DNA from: Bacteroidota bacterium
GTDB taxonomy: Bacteria; Bacteroidota; Bacteroidia; Bacteroidales; F082
Length of the DNA: 45,283 nucleotides
Direction: 5' to 3'
Assembly: GCA_016845105.1 (NCBI GenBank)
Contig: JAERTF010000049.1
Coordinates: forward strand, 1 to 45,283
Shown here: one piece after another, positions 1 to 9,938 of the stretch
Layout: every line of letters starts with the position of its first letter
How positions within the stretch are numbered: the first letter of the stretch is position 1
Program-made: the position numbers and the translations under genes
The notes under the pieces: generated by a model
Told to the model about the DNA's origin: nothing
Seen by the model: only the letters and a program-made list of their open reading frames with translations
Database searches by the model: none

Positions 1-375
1 ACCACCATCATCAGTTGATAATCTTAAGTTTAGAGGAAGTCTATCAAATATGGACCCATTGGTTTTCAGCGTATCCAGTGGTATATTAATATTATAATTT
101 GCACCAGGTGTAAGGTAGAACTCAGCTTTTTCTAACCCCAAAGCAAAAAAGCCGAACTGTGTTTGGTTTATCTCAAACTGAAGTGTAAACCCTCCCAATT
201 CATCGGTTATGGTTTCTGCAATTGTTTTCTCAAGATTTGAGAATCCATCGGCATAGGTAATTACTCTAACTAGTTTTTCACTTTGTTTTTCAGCATTACC
301 TATTATTGCTACATTCTGAGAACTAGCACCACCAGCCATGAATAATATTACAATAATTAACAACTGTTTAATCAT
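1..375 (-). CDS. Secreted protein of unknown function, partial (N-terminal 125 residues)
   Basis: This reading frame is open from an ATG at 375-373 to the window edge, so the C-terminus is missing. The protein starts MIKQLLIIVILFMAGGASSQ, a typical signal peptide that would be cleaved near residue 20. The mature part is a beta-rich stretch with phrases such as GGFTLQFEINQTQFGFFALG and YLTPGANYNINIPLDTLKT. That resembles the N-terminal DUF4369-like or carboxypeptidase-regulatory-like domains common in Bacteroidota exported proteins, but I cannot assign a family. It lies 35 bases downstream of coaD on the same strand and may be cotranscribed with tsaD and coaD. Confidence 0.75.
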   Translation of the reverse strand, partial: MIKQLLIIVILFMAGGASSQNVAIIGNAEKQSEKLVRVITYADGFSNLEKTIAETITDELGGFTLQFEINQTQFGFFALGLEKAEFYLTPGANYNINIPLDTLKTNGSIFDRLPLNLRLSTDDGG

Positions 376-410
376 ATTACTAATTTTGGAAATAAACTAG
401 AACCTAATCT

Positions 411-869
411 TTAATATTCAACTTCTTCAGGGATCATACTACTTACATCTCCTCCATGTTTAATAACATCTCTTACTATTGACGAGGATATTGGAGTATG
501 TTCAGGTTCAGTTAGAAAAAATACTGTTTCAATATGTGATGCCATTTTTCTATTTACCTGACCAATACCTCTTTCAAATTCAAAATCAGTTGAAGTACGA
601 AGTCCTCTTAGAATATAATTAGCATTCCTTTCTGTGCAAAAGTCAACTGTTAATCCCCCATAAGATGTTACCTCAATTTTCTTCTCAGCAATAAATATTT
701 TCCTAATCCAAGACAATCTTTGTTCAAGGGAAAACATGCTACTCTTTTCAGAATTAATTCCAATACTTATTATTATCTTATCAAATAATGGCAAAGCCCT
801 TCTTATTATTGATATATGGCCTAGTGTAATGGGATCAAATGAACCCGGAAATACAGCAATTCTTTCCAT
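411..869 (-). CDS. coaD: Phosphopantetheine adenylyltransferase
   Basis: CoaD transfers AMP from ATP to 4'-phosphopantetheine, giving dephospho-CoA and pyrophosphate, the penultimate step of coenzyme A synthesis in the cytoplasm. The 152-residue length is normal. The nucleotidyltransferase fold signature GSFDPITLGH is present with T15 and H18, the TxGH motif that contacts ATP. The second signature ISSSIVRD lies at about residues 127-134, as expected. The RGLR segment before TDFEFE also fits the family. The gene sits 82 bases downstream of tsaD on the same strand. A weak -7-like element (TATCTTTA, complement of 892-899) lies upstream of the start, so it may also have its own promoter. The assignment is secure from sequence. 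Confidence 0.97.
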   Translation of the reverse strand: MERIAVFPGSFDPITLGHISIIRRALPLFDKIIISIGINSEKSSMFSLEQRLSWIRKIFIAEKKIEVTSYGGLTVDFCTERNANYILRGLRTSTDFEFERGIGQVNRKMASHIETVFFLTEPEHTPISSSIVRDVIKHGGDVSSMIPEEVEY

Positions 870-951
870 AATAAAGTTGAATTATAATATGTAAAGATAA
901 TCGTTTTTAACAGATTGAATTCCACGAACCAAAATCAATAGAAACTAGAAA

Positions 952-1965
952 TTAAAACTTACTTCTGGCATATGGGGTAACATCCTGTGATGAAAACTCC
1001 TTATCCAGATATTTAAAATAACCAGCAATTGCAATCATTGCAGCATTATCAGTTGTGAATTTAATTCCAGGCAGATGTAATCTCCATCCCTCTTTATCAG
1101 CAGTTTGCTGTAGAGTATTTCTCAATCCTGAATTTGCACTAACTCCACCAGCAACTGCTACTTCCGTAATACCTGTTTGAGCAACAGCTTTTTTTAGTTT
1201 ATCCAGTAGGATTTCAATAATTACCGACTGAATTGACGCAGCGAGATCCGCCTTATTTTTCTCTATAAAGTCATCGTCTTCTTTCAATCTATCGCGTAGA
1301 AAATACAAAAATGATGTTTTTAAACCACTGAAACTATAGTTAAGCTCATCAATGCGAGGTTTAGGAAACTTAAATGCTTTAGGATTACCAATTTTCGCTA
1401 GTTTATCAATCTCAGGCCCACCGGGGTAGGGCAAGCCCATTATTTTGGCTGACTTATCAAAAGCTTCACCAGCTGCATCATCAATTGTGGAACCAATAAT
1501 ATCCATATCAGAAGGGCTACTAACCTTAACAATCTGGGTATGACCACCTGAAACAGTTAAACATAAAAAAGGAAATTTGGGTGAGTTAACTCCATCATCA
1601 TCGTTTAAAAAATGAGCCAATATGTGTGCCTTTAGGTGATCCACTTCAATAATTGGAATATCCAATGCCATGGCAAAGGATTTCGTAAATGAAGTACCTA
1701 CCAATAGCGATCCAAGTAAGCCCGGACCTCTTGTAAATGCAACAGCACTCAATTGATTTTTCTGTATATTTGCTTCCTTAAGAGCTACATCAACAACGGG
1801 TATTATATTTTGTTGATGGGCTCTGGATGCTAGCTCAGGGACAACTCCGCCATAAGAACTATGAACAACTTGATTTGCAATAATATTGGATAATACCCTG
1901 GTGTTTTTAATTACAGCTGCAGAAGTATCATCACATGATGATTCGATGCCTAATATATATGTCAT
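952..1965 (-). CDS. tsaD: tRNA N6-adenosine threonylcarbamoyltransferase
   Basis: TsaD, of the Kae1/Qri7 family, transfers the threonylcarbamoyl group from threonylcarbamoyl-AMP to A37 of ANN-decoding tRNAs, acting with TsaB and TsaE in bacteria. The 337-residue protein has the ASKHA ATPase-fold start (LGIESSCDDTSAAVI), the metal-binding HxxxH motif (H110 and H114 in VDHLKAHILAH), GGHTQIV, and a C-terminal metal-ligand Asp (D306 in FTTDNAAMI). The ATG is at 1965-1963 and directly abuts the start codon of the divergent TamB-like gene. Its promoter must therefore lie inside the beginning of that gene. Identity is firm; tsaB and tsaE are not in this window. Confidence 0.97.
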   Translation of the reverse strand: MTYILGIESSCDDTSAAVIKNTRVLSNIIANQVVHSSYGGVVPELASRAHQQNIIPVVDVALKEANIQKNQLSAVAFTRGPGLLGSLLVGTSFTKSFAMALDIPIIEVDHLKAHILAHFLNDDDGVNSPKFPFLCLTVSGGHTQIVKVSSPSDMDIIGSTIDDAAGEAFDKSAKIMGLPYPGGPEIDKLAKIGNPKAFKFPKPRIDELNYSFSGLKTSFLYFLRDRLKEDDDFIEKNKADLAASIQSVIIEILLDKLKKAVAQTGITEVAVAGGVSANSGLRNTLQQTADKEGWRLHLPGIKFTTDNAAMIAIAGYFKYLDKEFSSQDVTPYARSKF

Positions 1966-4900
1966 TTGAAGAATAAATCTGACAACAAAAATATTAAAAA
2001 AAAACTTCTTAGGGTTGTACTTTATGTGCTTCTGATTATTGCCTTAATACCAATAGTAATTACCCTTATTTTTCAAAGTTCTGTTGTTCAATCGATGTCT
2101 GCACGACTAGCAGCTGAGATCTTATCAAAAAAACTAGAACAAAAAGTAAGCATCAACAGCATTAAAATAGGCTTCTTTAGCGGAGTGAATATCTATGATT
2201 TTAATGTAGATGACCACCATAACAATAAACTCATTGGGGTTGGTAAACTAACAGCAATGCCTGTTTTCACAAACTTTAGTTTTAGTCAGATTAATTTTCA
2301 CCATATTGAAATAGATAACGCCGTTTTTAATATGGGGTCCTATGAAAATGAAAGTACAACTAACTTGGCAATGCTTCTAAAGAAAATAAAGGGTAATGAT
2401 AGTACATCAAATTCATTTGGTCTTTATTCTAAAAAGGTATCATTAACCAACTCTTCTTTTAATCTGTTTAATAATAACAAGAATTACAATCATGGTGAGA
2501 AATCAATGGACTACGCTAATATATTGATAGACAGTATAAATATTCATTTAAAACAATTTAAAATTATTAATGATTCTTTAAACTTCAGGATAGTTAGTTT
2601 AAGAGCAAAAGAAAACTCTGGTATCGATTTAAAAAATATGAGTGCCGATTTCATCTTAAGTTCAAGAGGATTATATACCAATAATACATTACTGCATATT
2701 AATAACTCAACCATAGATGCTGATTTTGGCATGGAATATTCAAGCTACGGATCGTTTAGTTATTATATCGATTCGGTGCATATGATAGGTAATATACGAC
2801 CTACTACTATCGACATGGCAGATATTGGTCATTTTTCAGATGTGCTCTACAAAATGCCAAATATATTGGGTGTAACTGGTGAACTTTCCGGAACCGTTAA
2901 AGAATTATCTGGAAAAAATATCCGTATAAAATACGGAACAAATACAAGAGTTTCGGGCGATATAAGTTTTAAAGGATTACCCAATTTTTATGGCTCTTTA
3001 ATTGGTGGAAAAAATCTTCGAATAACATCAAATCCCGAAGATATCAAAAGCTTCTATTTACCAATAGCTGCGAATCACATAGATGTTTCAAACATTATTC
3101 CTAATAATGAACAAGTTACAGTAATTGGAGATTTTAATGGTTATTATGAAGATTTCGAAACAAGTATGGCTATAATGCTAAAACAGGGTACAATCAATTC
3201 TGAAATAACATTTAAAAATACCCCAACTAATATAGATTTTAAAACAACCTTTTTTGGAGATTCGATTGATATAGGAAACTTTATAAACAAAAGCAGTTTA
3301 ATCGGATCAACCAGCTTTAATATAGATGTTTCTGGTAATGGTGAATCTCTTGAAACGGTTGACTATAAAGTATCAGGCTTACTTACAAATACCGAAATAC
3401 TGGATTACGAGTATCGAAGAATAGGTATTGATGGAGAGTATTCAAATGATTCGATAATTGCTAAACTTAGAGTTGGTGATCAAAACTTGATGTTGGATGC
3501 CTCACTTGAGTCTGCAATGAAAAAAACCCCTTCTTTTTCTGTTAGTTCAGAAATAGTATTGGCCAACCTCAATAAGCTCAACCTTTGGTCAGATCAACAT
3601 ATTTCTGTTTCTACGAATATTAATGCTCTTATTGTAGGTTCTGACATTAATGATTTAATTGCTGATATAGCGCTGAGAAAAAGCAAACTTACTTTTAAAA
3701 AAAACAGTTACTTGATCGATAGTTTAATTCTAACCAAACATAAGGATGAGAAAAATAATACATTAATACAGATAACATCTGACATAATTAATGTTAAAGC
3801 AATTGGTGAATATAATCTTACCACGGTTTCAAATAGTTTCTTCGATTTATTTGATAACTACTTTGATATAAAACCTGAGCGGGATACTTTGACACCAATA
3901 GCTGACGAAAATATAAGTATCGATATTAATATTCCAAAACCTAAAATTTTTACAAAACAGTTTTTACATGGTATTGCAATATCCCCAAATGCAAGATTGA
4001 TTTCAAAATTTGATTTTTCTAAAATGGATGTTAACCTTGATTTAAAGGCCGATAAAATAGAAATTAATGATGTTAAATTAGATTCGAACAGGTTATTAAT
4101 TACCAATGAACTAAATCATCTAATTGCCGAATTCTCGATTAAAAATATCATTCTTAAAGATAGCACTCCAACCGACAGCGTTGTTTTTGGTATTGATGAT
4201 TTTAGCATATCCACAAATATAGGAAACGACTCAATCATTTACGGTATAAATTGGGATAATAGAAATCACAATTTAAAGAACTCAGGAATACTCGAAGGTT
4301 ACATATCGAAAGTATATGATACAACAGTTTTTAATATCGGAAAAGCGAATGTTTTTGTAAATGATGTTATGTGGAGTATCGATACGAATAACAGAGTGAT
4401 TTTTAATAATGGCAATGTATTATTTCATGACTTCTCAATATTTGCAGGGAATTCAGAGTTTAGCTTAATTGGGGCAATCCCAAAAGCTGAAAATGACTCG
4501 CTCACAGCCCATTTTAAAGATTGGGAATTATCAAATTTCGACATTATTACCAAACCAATGAATATTGATTTGGATGGTATAATAAATGGCTCATTAAATC
4601 TTAGTTTAAAAAATGATAATCCAACCTTAATTTCCAATATTAATATTAAGAATTTGGGCTTAAATAAAGAGTATTTAGGTGATGCCAGCATACTAAACAC
4701 CTGGGACAATAGCAGTAATTCTATTTACATTAATTCAAGCATAAACAGAAAAGGAAATGTAGGTGAGGGTGAAGTATTTATGGCTGATGGTTACTATCAT
4801 CCTACAAAGAAAACAGACAATCTACATATTGACGTTTCATTTAATCGGTTTAAACTAAAAACGATCGAACCTTTTTTAAGTGCTTTTGTAAACGATATGG

Positions 4901-6486
4901 AGGGCACAACCTCTGGAAACATTTCAATTAAGGGAGGTATTAAAAAACCAATAATTACAGGGTCGGCAAAGTTGCAACGTGCAGGAATGAGAGTAGTTTA
5001 TTTGAATACAAAATACTCATTTACCAAATCCATTGATTTCGTTGAGAACGGTATTAAATTTGATAAATTAGTTATCTACGACACGCTTGGAAATCAGGCC
5101 CAAATTAATGGAAGTTTAACTTATAATGAGTTTAGTGATCCAAAGTTTAATGTAAGCATAAAAACAGATGGCTTGCTATTTTTTAATACATCTCAAAATA
5201 TGAACGACTTGTATTACGGATCAGCAGTCGCCTCAGGAGACATAAAACTAACAGGTAGCCCATCGGATGTGGACCTAGATATTGATGTAAAAACAAAAAA
5301 AGGCACATCAGTAATTCTACCCCTAAACTACTCGGTAGAGATTTCTGATAAAGACTATATAATTTTTGTGACAAATGATATTGATACCATATCTGAAAAG
5401 AAGGTTATTGACATAAGTGAATCAAATACGAAAGATGCTCTAAGTTACAATATCAATGTTGATATGGAGGTTACTCCAATTGCTGAAGTTGGGATAAATT
5501 TACCCGATGATATGGGAACAATTGAGGCAAGAGGCACCTCAAATTTATCAATTGATGTTAATTCGAATGGAAAATTTACATTGGTTGGTGATTACATTGT
5601 CGAAGATGGATTATTTAGATTTAAAATCGGAAATTTGGTAAGTAAACGTTTTTCCTTGGTAAAGGGTGGTAGAATTTCCTGGTCGGGGAATCCCTACTCC
5701 GCAAATGTTAGTATAAAAGGAATGTACAAGGTTAAAACCAGTTTATCCAGTCTTGGTATTGTTTTGGATTCAACTGCTTCTTATAAAAACAAAGTCACTG
5801 TTGAATGCTATGTTGTTTTAACCGATGAGTTACTTAACCCTAATATTAAATTCGAAATAAGTATACCAGATCTTGACCCTGATCAGCAAAGAGCAGTATT
5901 TTCTGAACTGGATACTACAAATACTGCCATGATGAATCAACAAATGATATCATTGTTAGTATTGGGAACTTTTAACTTCAATAATGCTGCTAATGTGAGT
6001 TTACAAAGCTCGTATTACAATGTAATCGCAAATCAATTAAGCAGTATGCTTTCACAAATTAGTGAAAACGTTGATGTTGGGTTAAATTACAAACCCGGTG
6101 ATAATGTGTCTCAGCAGGAATTTGAGGTTGCACTTTCTACTCAATTATTTGATGATAGACTTACAATTGACGGGAATTTTGGAATGACATATGACCGAAC
6201 CGAGCAAAGTGCAAGTAATATAGTTGGTGATGTTGATATAGGTTATAAATTAACACCAGATGGACAGTGGATTCTTAAAGTATTTAATCATTCGAATGTA
6301 AATTCATATTACAATAATAATAATTACGACCAAACATCACCATATACTCAAGGTGTTGGCATAGCCTTTAGGAAGGATTTTAACAATATTGCCGATTTAT
6401 TTAAATCAAACAAAAAGACGAAACGAGAAGAAAAACGAAACAAGGAATCCATTACCAAAGAAGATGAAGAGAATGGTAATGAGTAG
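1966..6486 (+). CDS. TamB-like translocation/assembly module (DUF490), TTG start
   Basis: This is a 1506-residue inner-membrane-anchored, periplasm-spanning protein of the TamB/AsmA-like group, which is implicated in outer-membrane protein insertion and phospholipid traffic. Residues 1-12 are lysine- and asparagine-rich, followed by one transmembrane segment (about 13-36, LLRVVLYVLLIIALIPIVI) and then very long beta-repeat sequence. The conserved DUF490/TamB C-terminal domain is visible at about 1170-1440 (VEDGLFRFKIGNLVSKRF, ISWSGNPYSANVSIKG, then LVLGTFNF and a beta-barrel-like tail). The tail ends in a charged KKTKREEKRNKESITKEDEE segment. The start is inferred as TTG at 1966: an in-frame stop lies at 1951-1953 and the next ATG falls after the membrane anchor. 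A tsaD-tamB divergent pair is common in Bacteroidota as far as I recall. No TamA-like barrel gene is adjacent. Confidence 0.9.
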   Translation: MKNKSDNKNIKKKLLRVVLYVLLIIALIPIVITLIFQSSVVQSMSARLAAEILSKKLEQKVSINSIKIGFFSGVNIYDFNVDDHHNNKLIGVGKLTAMPVFTNFSFSQINFHHIEIDNAVFNMGSYENESTTNLAMLLKKIKGNDSTSNSFGLYSKKVSLTNSSFNLFNNNKNYNHGEKSMDYANILIDSINIHLKQFKIINDSLNFRIVSLRAKENSGIDLKNMSADFILSSRGLYTNNTLLHINNSTIDADFGMEYSSYGSFSYYIDSVHMIGNIRPTTIDMADIGHFSDVLYKMPNILGVTGELSGTVKELSGKNIRIKYGTNTRVSGDISFKGLPNFYGSLIGGKNLRITSNPEDIKSFYLPIAANHIDVSNIIPNNEQVTVIGDFNGYYEDFETSMAIMLKQGTINSEITFKNTPTNIDFKTTFFGDSIDIGNFINKSSLIGSTSFNIDVSGNGESLETVDYKVSGLLTNTEILDYEYRRIGIDGEYSNDSIIAKLRVGDQNLMLDASLESAMKKTPSFSVSSEIVLANLNKLNLWSDQHISVSTNINALIVGSDINDLIADIALRKSKLTFKKNSYLIDSLILTKHKDEKNNTLIQITSDIINVKAIGEYNLTTVSNSFFDLFDNYFDIKPERDTLTPIADENISIDINIPKPKIFTKQFLHGIAISPNARLISKFDFSKMDVNLDLKADKIEINDVKLDSNRLLITNELNHLIAEFSIKNIILKDSTPTDSVVFGIDDFSISTNIGNDSIIYGINWDNRNHNLKNSGILEGYISKVYDTTVFNIGKANVFVNDVMWSIDTNNRVIFNNGNVLFHDFSIFAGNSEFSLIGAIPKAENDSLTAHFKDWELSNFDIITKPMNIDLDGIINGSLNLSLKNDNPTLISNINIKNLGLNKEYLGDASILNTWDNSSNSIYINSSINRKGNVGEGEVFMADGYYHPTKKTDNLHIDVSFNRFKLKTIEPFLSAFVNDMEGTTSGNISIKGGIKKPIITGSAKLQRAGMRVVYLNTKYSFTKSIDFVENGIKFDKLVIYDTLGNQAQINGSLTYNEFSDPKFNVSIKTDGLLFFNTSQNMNDLYYGSAVASGDIKLTGSPSDVDLDIDVKTKKGTSVILPLNYSVEISDKDYIIFVTNDIDTISEKKVIDISESNTKDALSYNINVDMEVTPIAEVGINLPDDMGTIEARGTSNLSIDVNSNGKFTLVGDYIVEDGLFRFKIGNLVSKRFSLVKGGRISWSGNPYSANVSIKGMYKVKTSLSSLGIVLDSTASYKNKVTVECYVVLTDELLNPNIKFEISIPDLDPDQQRAVFSELDTTNTAMMNQQMISLLVLGTFNFNNAANVSLQSSYYNVIANQLSSMLSQISENVDVGLNYKPGDNVSQQEFEVALSTQLFDDRLTIDGNFGMTYDRTEQSASNIVGDVDIGYKLTPDGQWILKVFNHSNVNSYYNNNNYDQTSPYTQGVGIAFRKDFNNIADLFKSNKKTKREEKRNKESITKEDEENGNE

Positions 6487-6619
6487 GAAGCTTTTACTAT
6501 TAGTAGTATTAACAAGAAAGTTCATAAACAGAAAGTAATTATGTATTAACTACATATCGTAAATATTGAGATAGTTAAACCAAAAGCATAAAAAACTAAA
6601 CACTAACAAACAGCACTTT

Positions 6620-9600
6620 ATGTCAATAGTAGTTTATAAGTCTTCTGCAGGATCAGGTAAAACAACCACATTGGTTAATGAATACCTGAAGATTGCATTG
6701 AATCAACCAGGTTCATTTCGACATATTCTGGCTATAACTTTTACAAATAAGGCTGCCAATGAAATGAAAACACGGGTTATTGAGACTCTTAAAGAACTAA
6801 TTGACGACAAAAAACCTCCATCAAAAAAACTAACGGCACTAATAGATGAATTAAACTTAGATATTTGGATAATAAAAGCACGAGCTAAAAAATTATTATA
6901 CCTTATCCTGCACAACTATGATGAGTTTGCCATAAGTACCATCGATTCGTTTATACATAGGGTAATTCGAACCTTTGCCATTGATTTACACCTCCCCCAA
7001 AATTTTGATGTTGTAATTGACAATGACGATATAATCCCCCATATTGTACAGAGTTTGTATGATAAGGTTGGAAATGATGCAGAACTTACTAAAATACTAA
7101 TTGATTTTGTATTAAATCAAGCAGACGAGGAGAACAGTTTTGATCCAACAAGTAAGTTCATCCAATTTATAAAGCATCATATGCAGGAAGATGGGTTTGA
7201 TCAAATCAACAAACTCAATAATCTAAGTCTAGATGAGCTAAATAAGATTATTTCCAGACTTAAAAACAAAATATCTACAATAAAAACAAAAATTATTAAA
7301 TCAGCATCAGCTGCATTATCCTTATGTAATACTAATAATCTTGTTGAAAAAGACTTCTTCCAGGGATCAAGAGGAATAATGGCGTATTTTAATAAGGTTA
7401 GTTTATTTAAAGTGGATGATGATAAACTATTCCCAGGATCAATAGTTCAGAAAACAATTAATGATGATAGTTGGTTTACTAAAAAAACTGAAACTTCTAT
7501 CCAAAACTCAATACTTGAGATAGCTCCAGAATTAACATTATATTATAATGAAATTGTAGATAATCTTAAAGACTTCTTATATCTTAGGTTGATTTATAGT
7601 AAAATATACTCACTTGCACTAATCCATGAAATAAGAAGTTTATTTGTTGGTTATACAGAAGATACTGGTAAAGTACATATATCAGAATTTAATAAAAAGA
7701 TTAGCAATGAGATTGCATATCAGCCAGTTCCTTTCATATATGAACGTTTGGGTAGAAAATATCGATATTTTTTGATTGATGAGTTTCAAGATACTTCGGT
7801 TCTTCAATGGAATAACCTGTTACCTTTAATTGAGGAATCACTTTCCTATGGAAATTTCAATATGTTAGTTGGGGATGCGAAACAAGCAATTTATCGTTTT
7901 AGAAATGGTGAAGTTGAACTTTTCTCGAGCCTACCAAATTTGTATAAAAATGATGGATCTCAATTGGCATTAACAAGGCAAAGTTTGATAAATCAAGAGT
8001 ACGAAGAAGTAATACTTTCTACCAATTGGAGATCGTATTCGGAGATAATAAAATTTAATAATGATTTTTTTAGAAGAATAACAGATCACCTTACCGATAA
8101 AACAAAAAAAATATACCATGAACTGGAGCAGAAAATTCCAGTAGATGGAAAACAAGGAGGCCTGGTATCAATAAACTTTGTAGAAATAGATAATGCAGAA
8201 GACTTTCATAAAAAAAAGGTAAAAAAAATACAAGAGTTTGTTGTTACTCTATTGGAAAAGAAAATCCTTAGTAAGGATATATGTATACTTTGCAGATCGA
8301 AAAAAAGCACAATAGATATTGCAAGCTACCTAATTGAAAATGGTTATAATGTTGTGTCGTCAGAGTCACTATTGCTTACAAATTCATCAAAAGTTAGATT
8401 GGTAATATCATTTTTTAAACTTTTGCTTTTTCCTGAAAACGAACTAGCTATTGCTGAATTTATTCACAACTATAATAGCCTAAAAAATAATTCTAAATTC
8501 TTCAATAAAGACTTCCAATCATATAGAAATAATAGTAAGAAAGGAATAGATTTCATTTTATCACATTACCACATTGAAGCAAAAGCATCCGACTTACTTG
8601 CATTGACTACATATGAAATTGCAGAATTTGTACTAAGAGTTGTTATAAATGATTCTTCAGCAGATATTTTTGTTCAATACCTATTAGACTTTATAGCAGA
8701 ATCTAGTTTACCACTTGATGTGTTTATTTCGCGTTGGGAGGAAAAAGCAGAAAAACTATTTATTACAATGTCTGAAGATATGGATGCCATCAAAATAATG
8801 ACAATCCATAAAGCTAAAGGCCTTGACTTCAAGGCTGTTATTGTAGAAGCATCAAATACTAAGAACCAAAACACTAAGAATGAATATTGGGAAGATCTGG
8901 AGATTGATGATCTGGATGAACTAAAAGTAGCATTGCTTCCTTTGAACAAAAAACTGGAATATATTCATAAGTCTGATATTTTTGAAGCAGAAGTTGGTAG
9001 CACTGAATTGGACTTTCTGAACCTTATGTATGTTGCTTTTACAAGACCCGTTATTGCTCTTTTTACCGTTGGTCAATTACAAAATGGAAGCAGCAAAGAC
9101 ACCTTTTCAAAATACCTTATTAATTATCTTAAGACCAAGGGCATATGGGATGAAAAGATATTGTCATACTCATTTGGAGAACTAGATTTACAGGAAGAAA
9201 AGAAATCAACAGATACTAGTGAACCTCTTATTCTTAAGGAATTTATTTCTTCCGATTGGACTAAACTAGTAAAAGTAGCACCAACTGATGAGTTAACATC
9301 AGAGGTAATACTTGGAAAGTCGTCTAGATCCTATGGCAAACTGATTCATAAAATACTTTCTGAAATTGAAACTCATAATCAAGCTGATGCCGTTTTCAAT
9401 AATGTTAGAGAATCAGGAATTTTGTCTGATTCTGATATCAGTATAATTGAAGATATAGTTGTTGGCATAATAACTCATCCAAAACTCAACAAGTATTATC
9501 AAAATAATATCATTATAAAAAATGAAACCGAAGTATTGCTTAAAGATGGTGATATAGTGCGCCCTGATAGGGTTGTGATAATTGATGATATACTAACTAT

Positions 9601-9748
9601 AATTGATTATAAAACTGGTGAAGAGAAAAAAAGCGATTACGAGCAAGTTAGTAGATACCGTTATGTGTTTTCAAAACTTGGGTATACTAAAATAGATGCA
9701 ATTCTAATATATATTGGAGAAATGATTAGAGTTGTGAAAATAGATTGA
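6620..9748 (+). CDS. UvrD/Rep-family AddA-type helicase-nuclease
   Basis: A 1042-residue superfamily 1A DNA helicase with a C-terminal nuclease, the architecture of AddA in AddAB double-strand-break repair. Visible motifs are Walker A (SSAGSGKT, K14), motif Ia (AITFTNKAANEMKTR), Walker B (FLIDEFQDTS, about 384-393), motif III (VGDAKQAIYRFR), motif IV (STNWRS), motif V (MTIHKAKGLDF, about 727-737) and motif VI (YVAFTR, about 803). The C-terminal PD-(D/E)XK nuclease has RPDR (D983) and IIDYKTG (D996, K998) followed by YEQVSRYRYVF. The ATG at 6620 places Walker A at the expected N-terminal position. The usual partner, an AddB-like nuclease, is not adjacent: upstream is tamB (133-base gap) and downstream a tricorn protease. 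Confidence 0.93.
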   Translation: MSIVVYKSSAGSGKTTTLVNEYLKIALNQPGSFRHILAITFTNKAANEMKTRVIETLKELIDDKKPPSKKLTALIDELNLDIWIIKARAKKLLYLILHNYDEFAISTIDSFIHRVIRTFAIDLHLPQNFDVVIDNDDIIPHIVQSLYDKVGNDAELTKILIDFVLNQADEENSFDPTSKFIQFIKHHMQEDGFDQINKLNNLSLDELNKIISRLKNKISTIKTKIIKSASAALSLCNTNNLVEKDFFQGSRGIMAYFNKVSLFKVDDDKLFPGSIVQKTINDDSWFTKKTETSIQNSILEIAPELTLYYNEIVDNLKDFLYLRLIYSKIYSLALIHEIRSLFVGYTEDTGKVHISEFNKKISNEIAYQPVPFIYERLGRKYRYFLIDEFQDTSVLQWNNLLPLIEESLSYGNFNMLVGDAKQAIYRFRNGEVELFSSLPNLYKNDGSQLALTRQSLINQEYEEVILSTNWRSYSEIIKFNNDFFRRITDHLTDKTKKIYHELEQKIPVDGKQGGLVSINFVEIDNAEDFHKKKVKKIQEFVVTLLEKKILSKDICILCRSKKSTIDIASYLIENGYNVVSSESLLLTNSSKVRLVISFFKLLLFPENELAIAEFIHNYNSLKNNSKFFNKDFQSYRNNSKKGIDFILSHYHIEAKASDLLALTTYEIAEFVLRVVINDSSADIFVQYLLDFIAESSLPLDVFISRWEEKAEKLFITMSEDMDAIKIMTIHKAKGLDFKAVIVEASNTKNQNTKNEYWEDLEIDDLDELKVALLPLNKKLEYIHKSDIFEAEVGSTELDFLNLMYVAFTRPVIALFTVGQLQNGSSKDTFSKYLINYLKTKGIWDEKILSYSFGELDLQEEKKSTDTSEPLILKEFISSDWTKLVKVAPTDELTSEVILGKSSRSYGKLIHKILSEIETHNQADAVFNNVRESGILSDSDISIIEDIVVGIITHPKLNKYYQNNIIIKNETEVLLKDGDIVRPDRVVIIDDILTIIDYKTGEEKKSDYEQVSRYRYVFSKLGYTKIDAILIYIGEMIRVVKID

Positions 9749-9938
9749 TTGTAAAGTAGAAAACCATAATTGTTCTATAATTGCGAACAGTGTACTATAT
9801 TGAACACTTGGTGTTTGATTTCGTACAAATGGAATACAATAAAATATACTATTTAACCATAAGCAGCTATTAACCTTTTTATTACAAAGGTGGCACAATA
9901 TTCGCTTAACTGATATTTTTTAAATAAATCATATAAAA

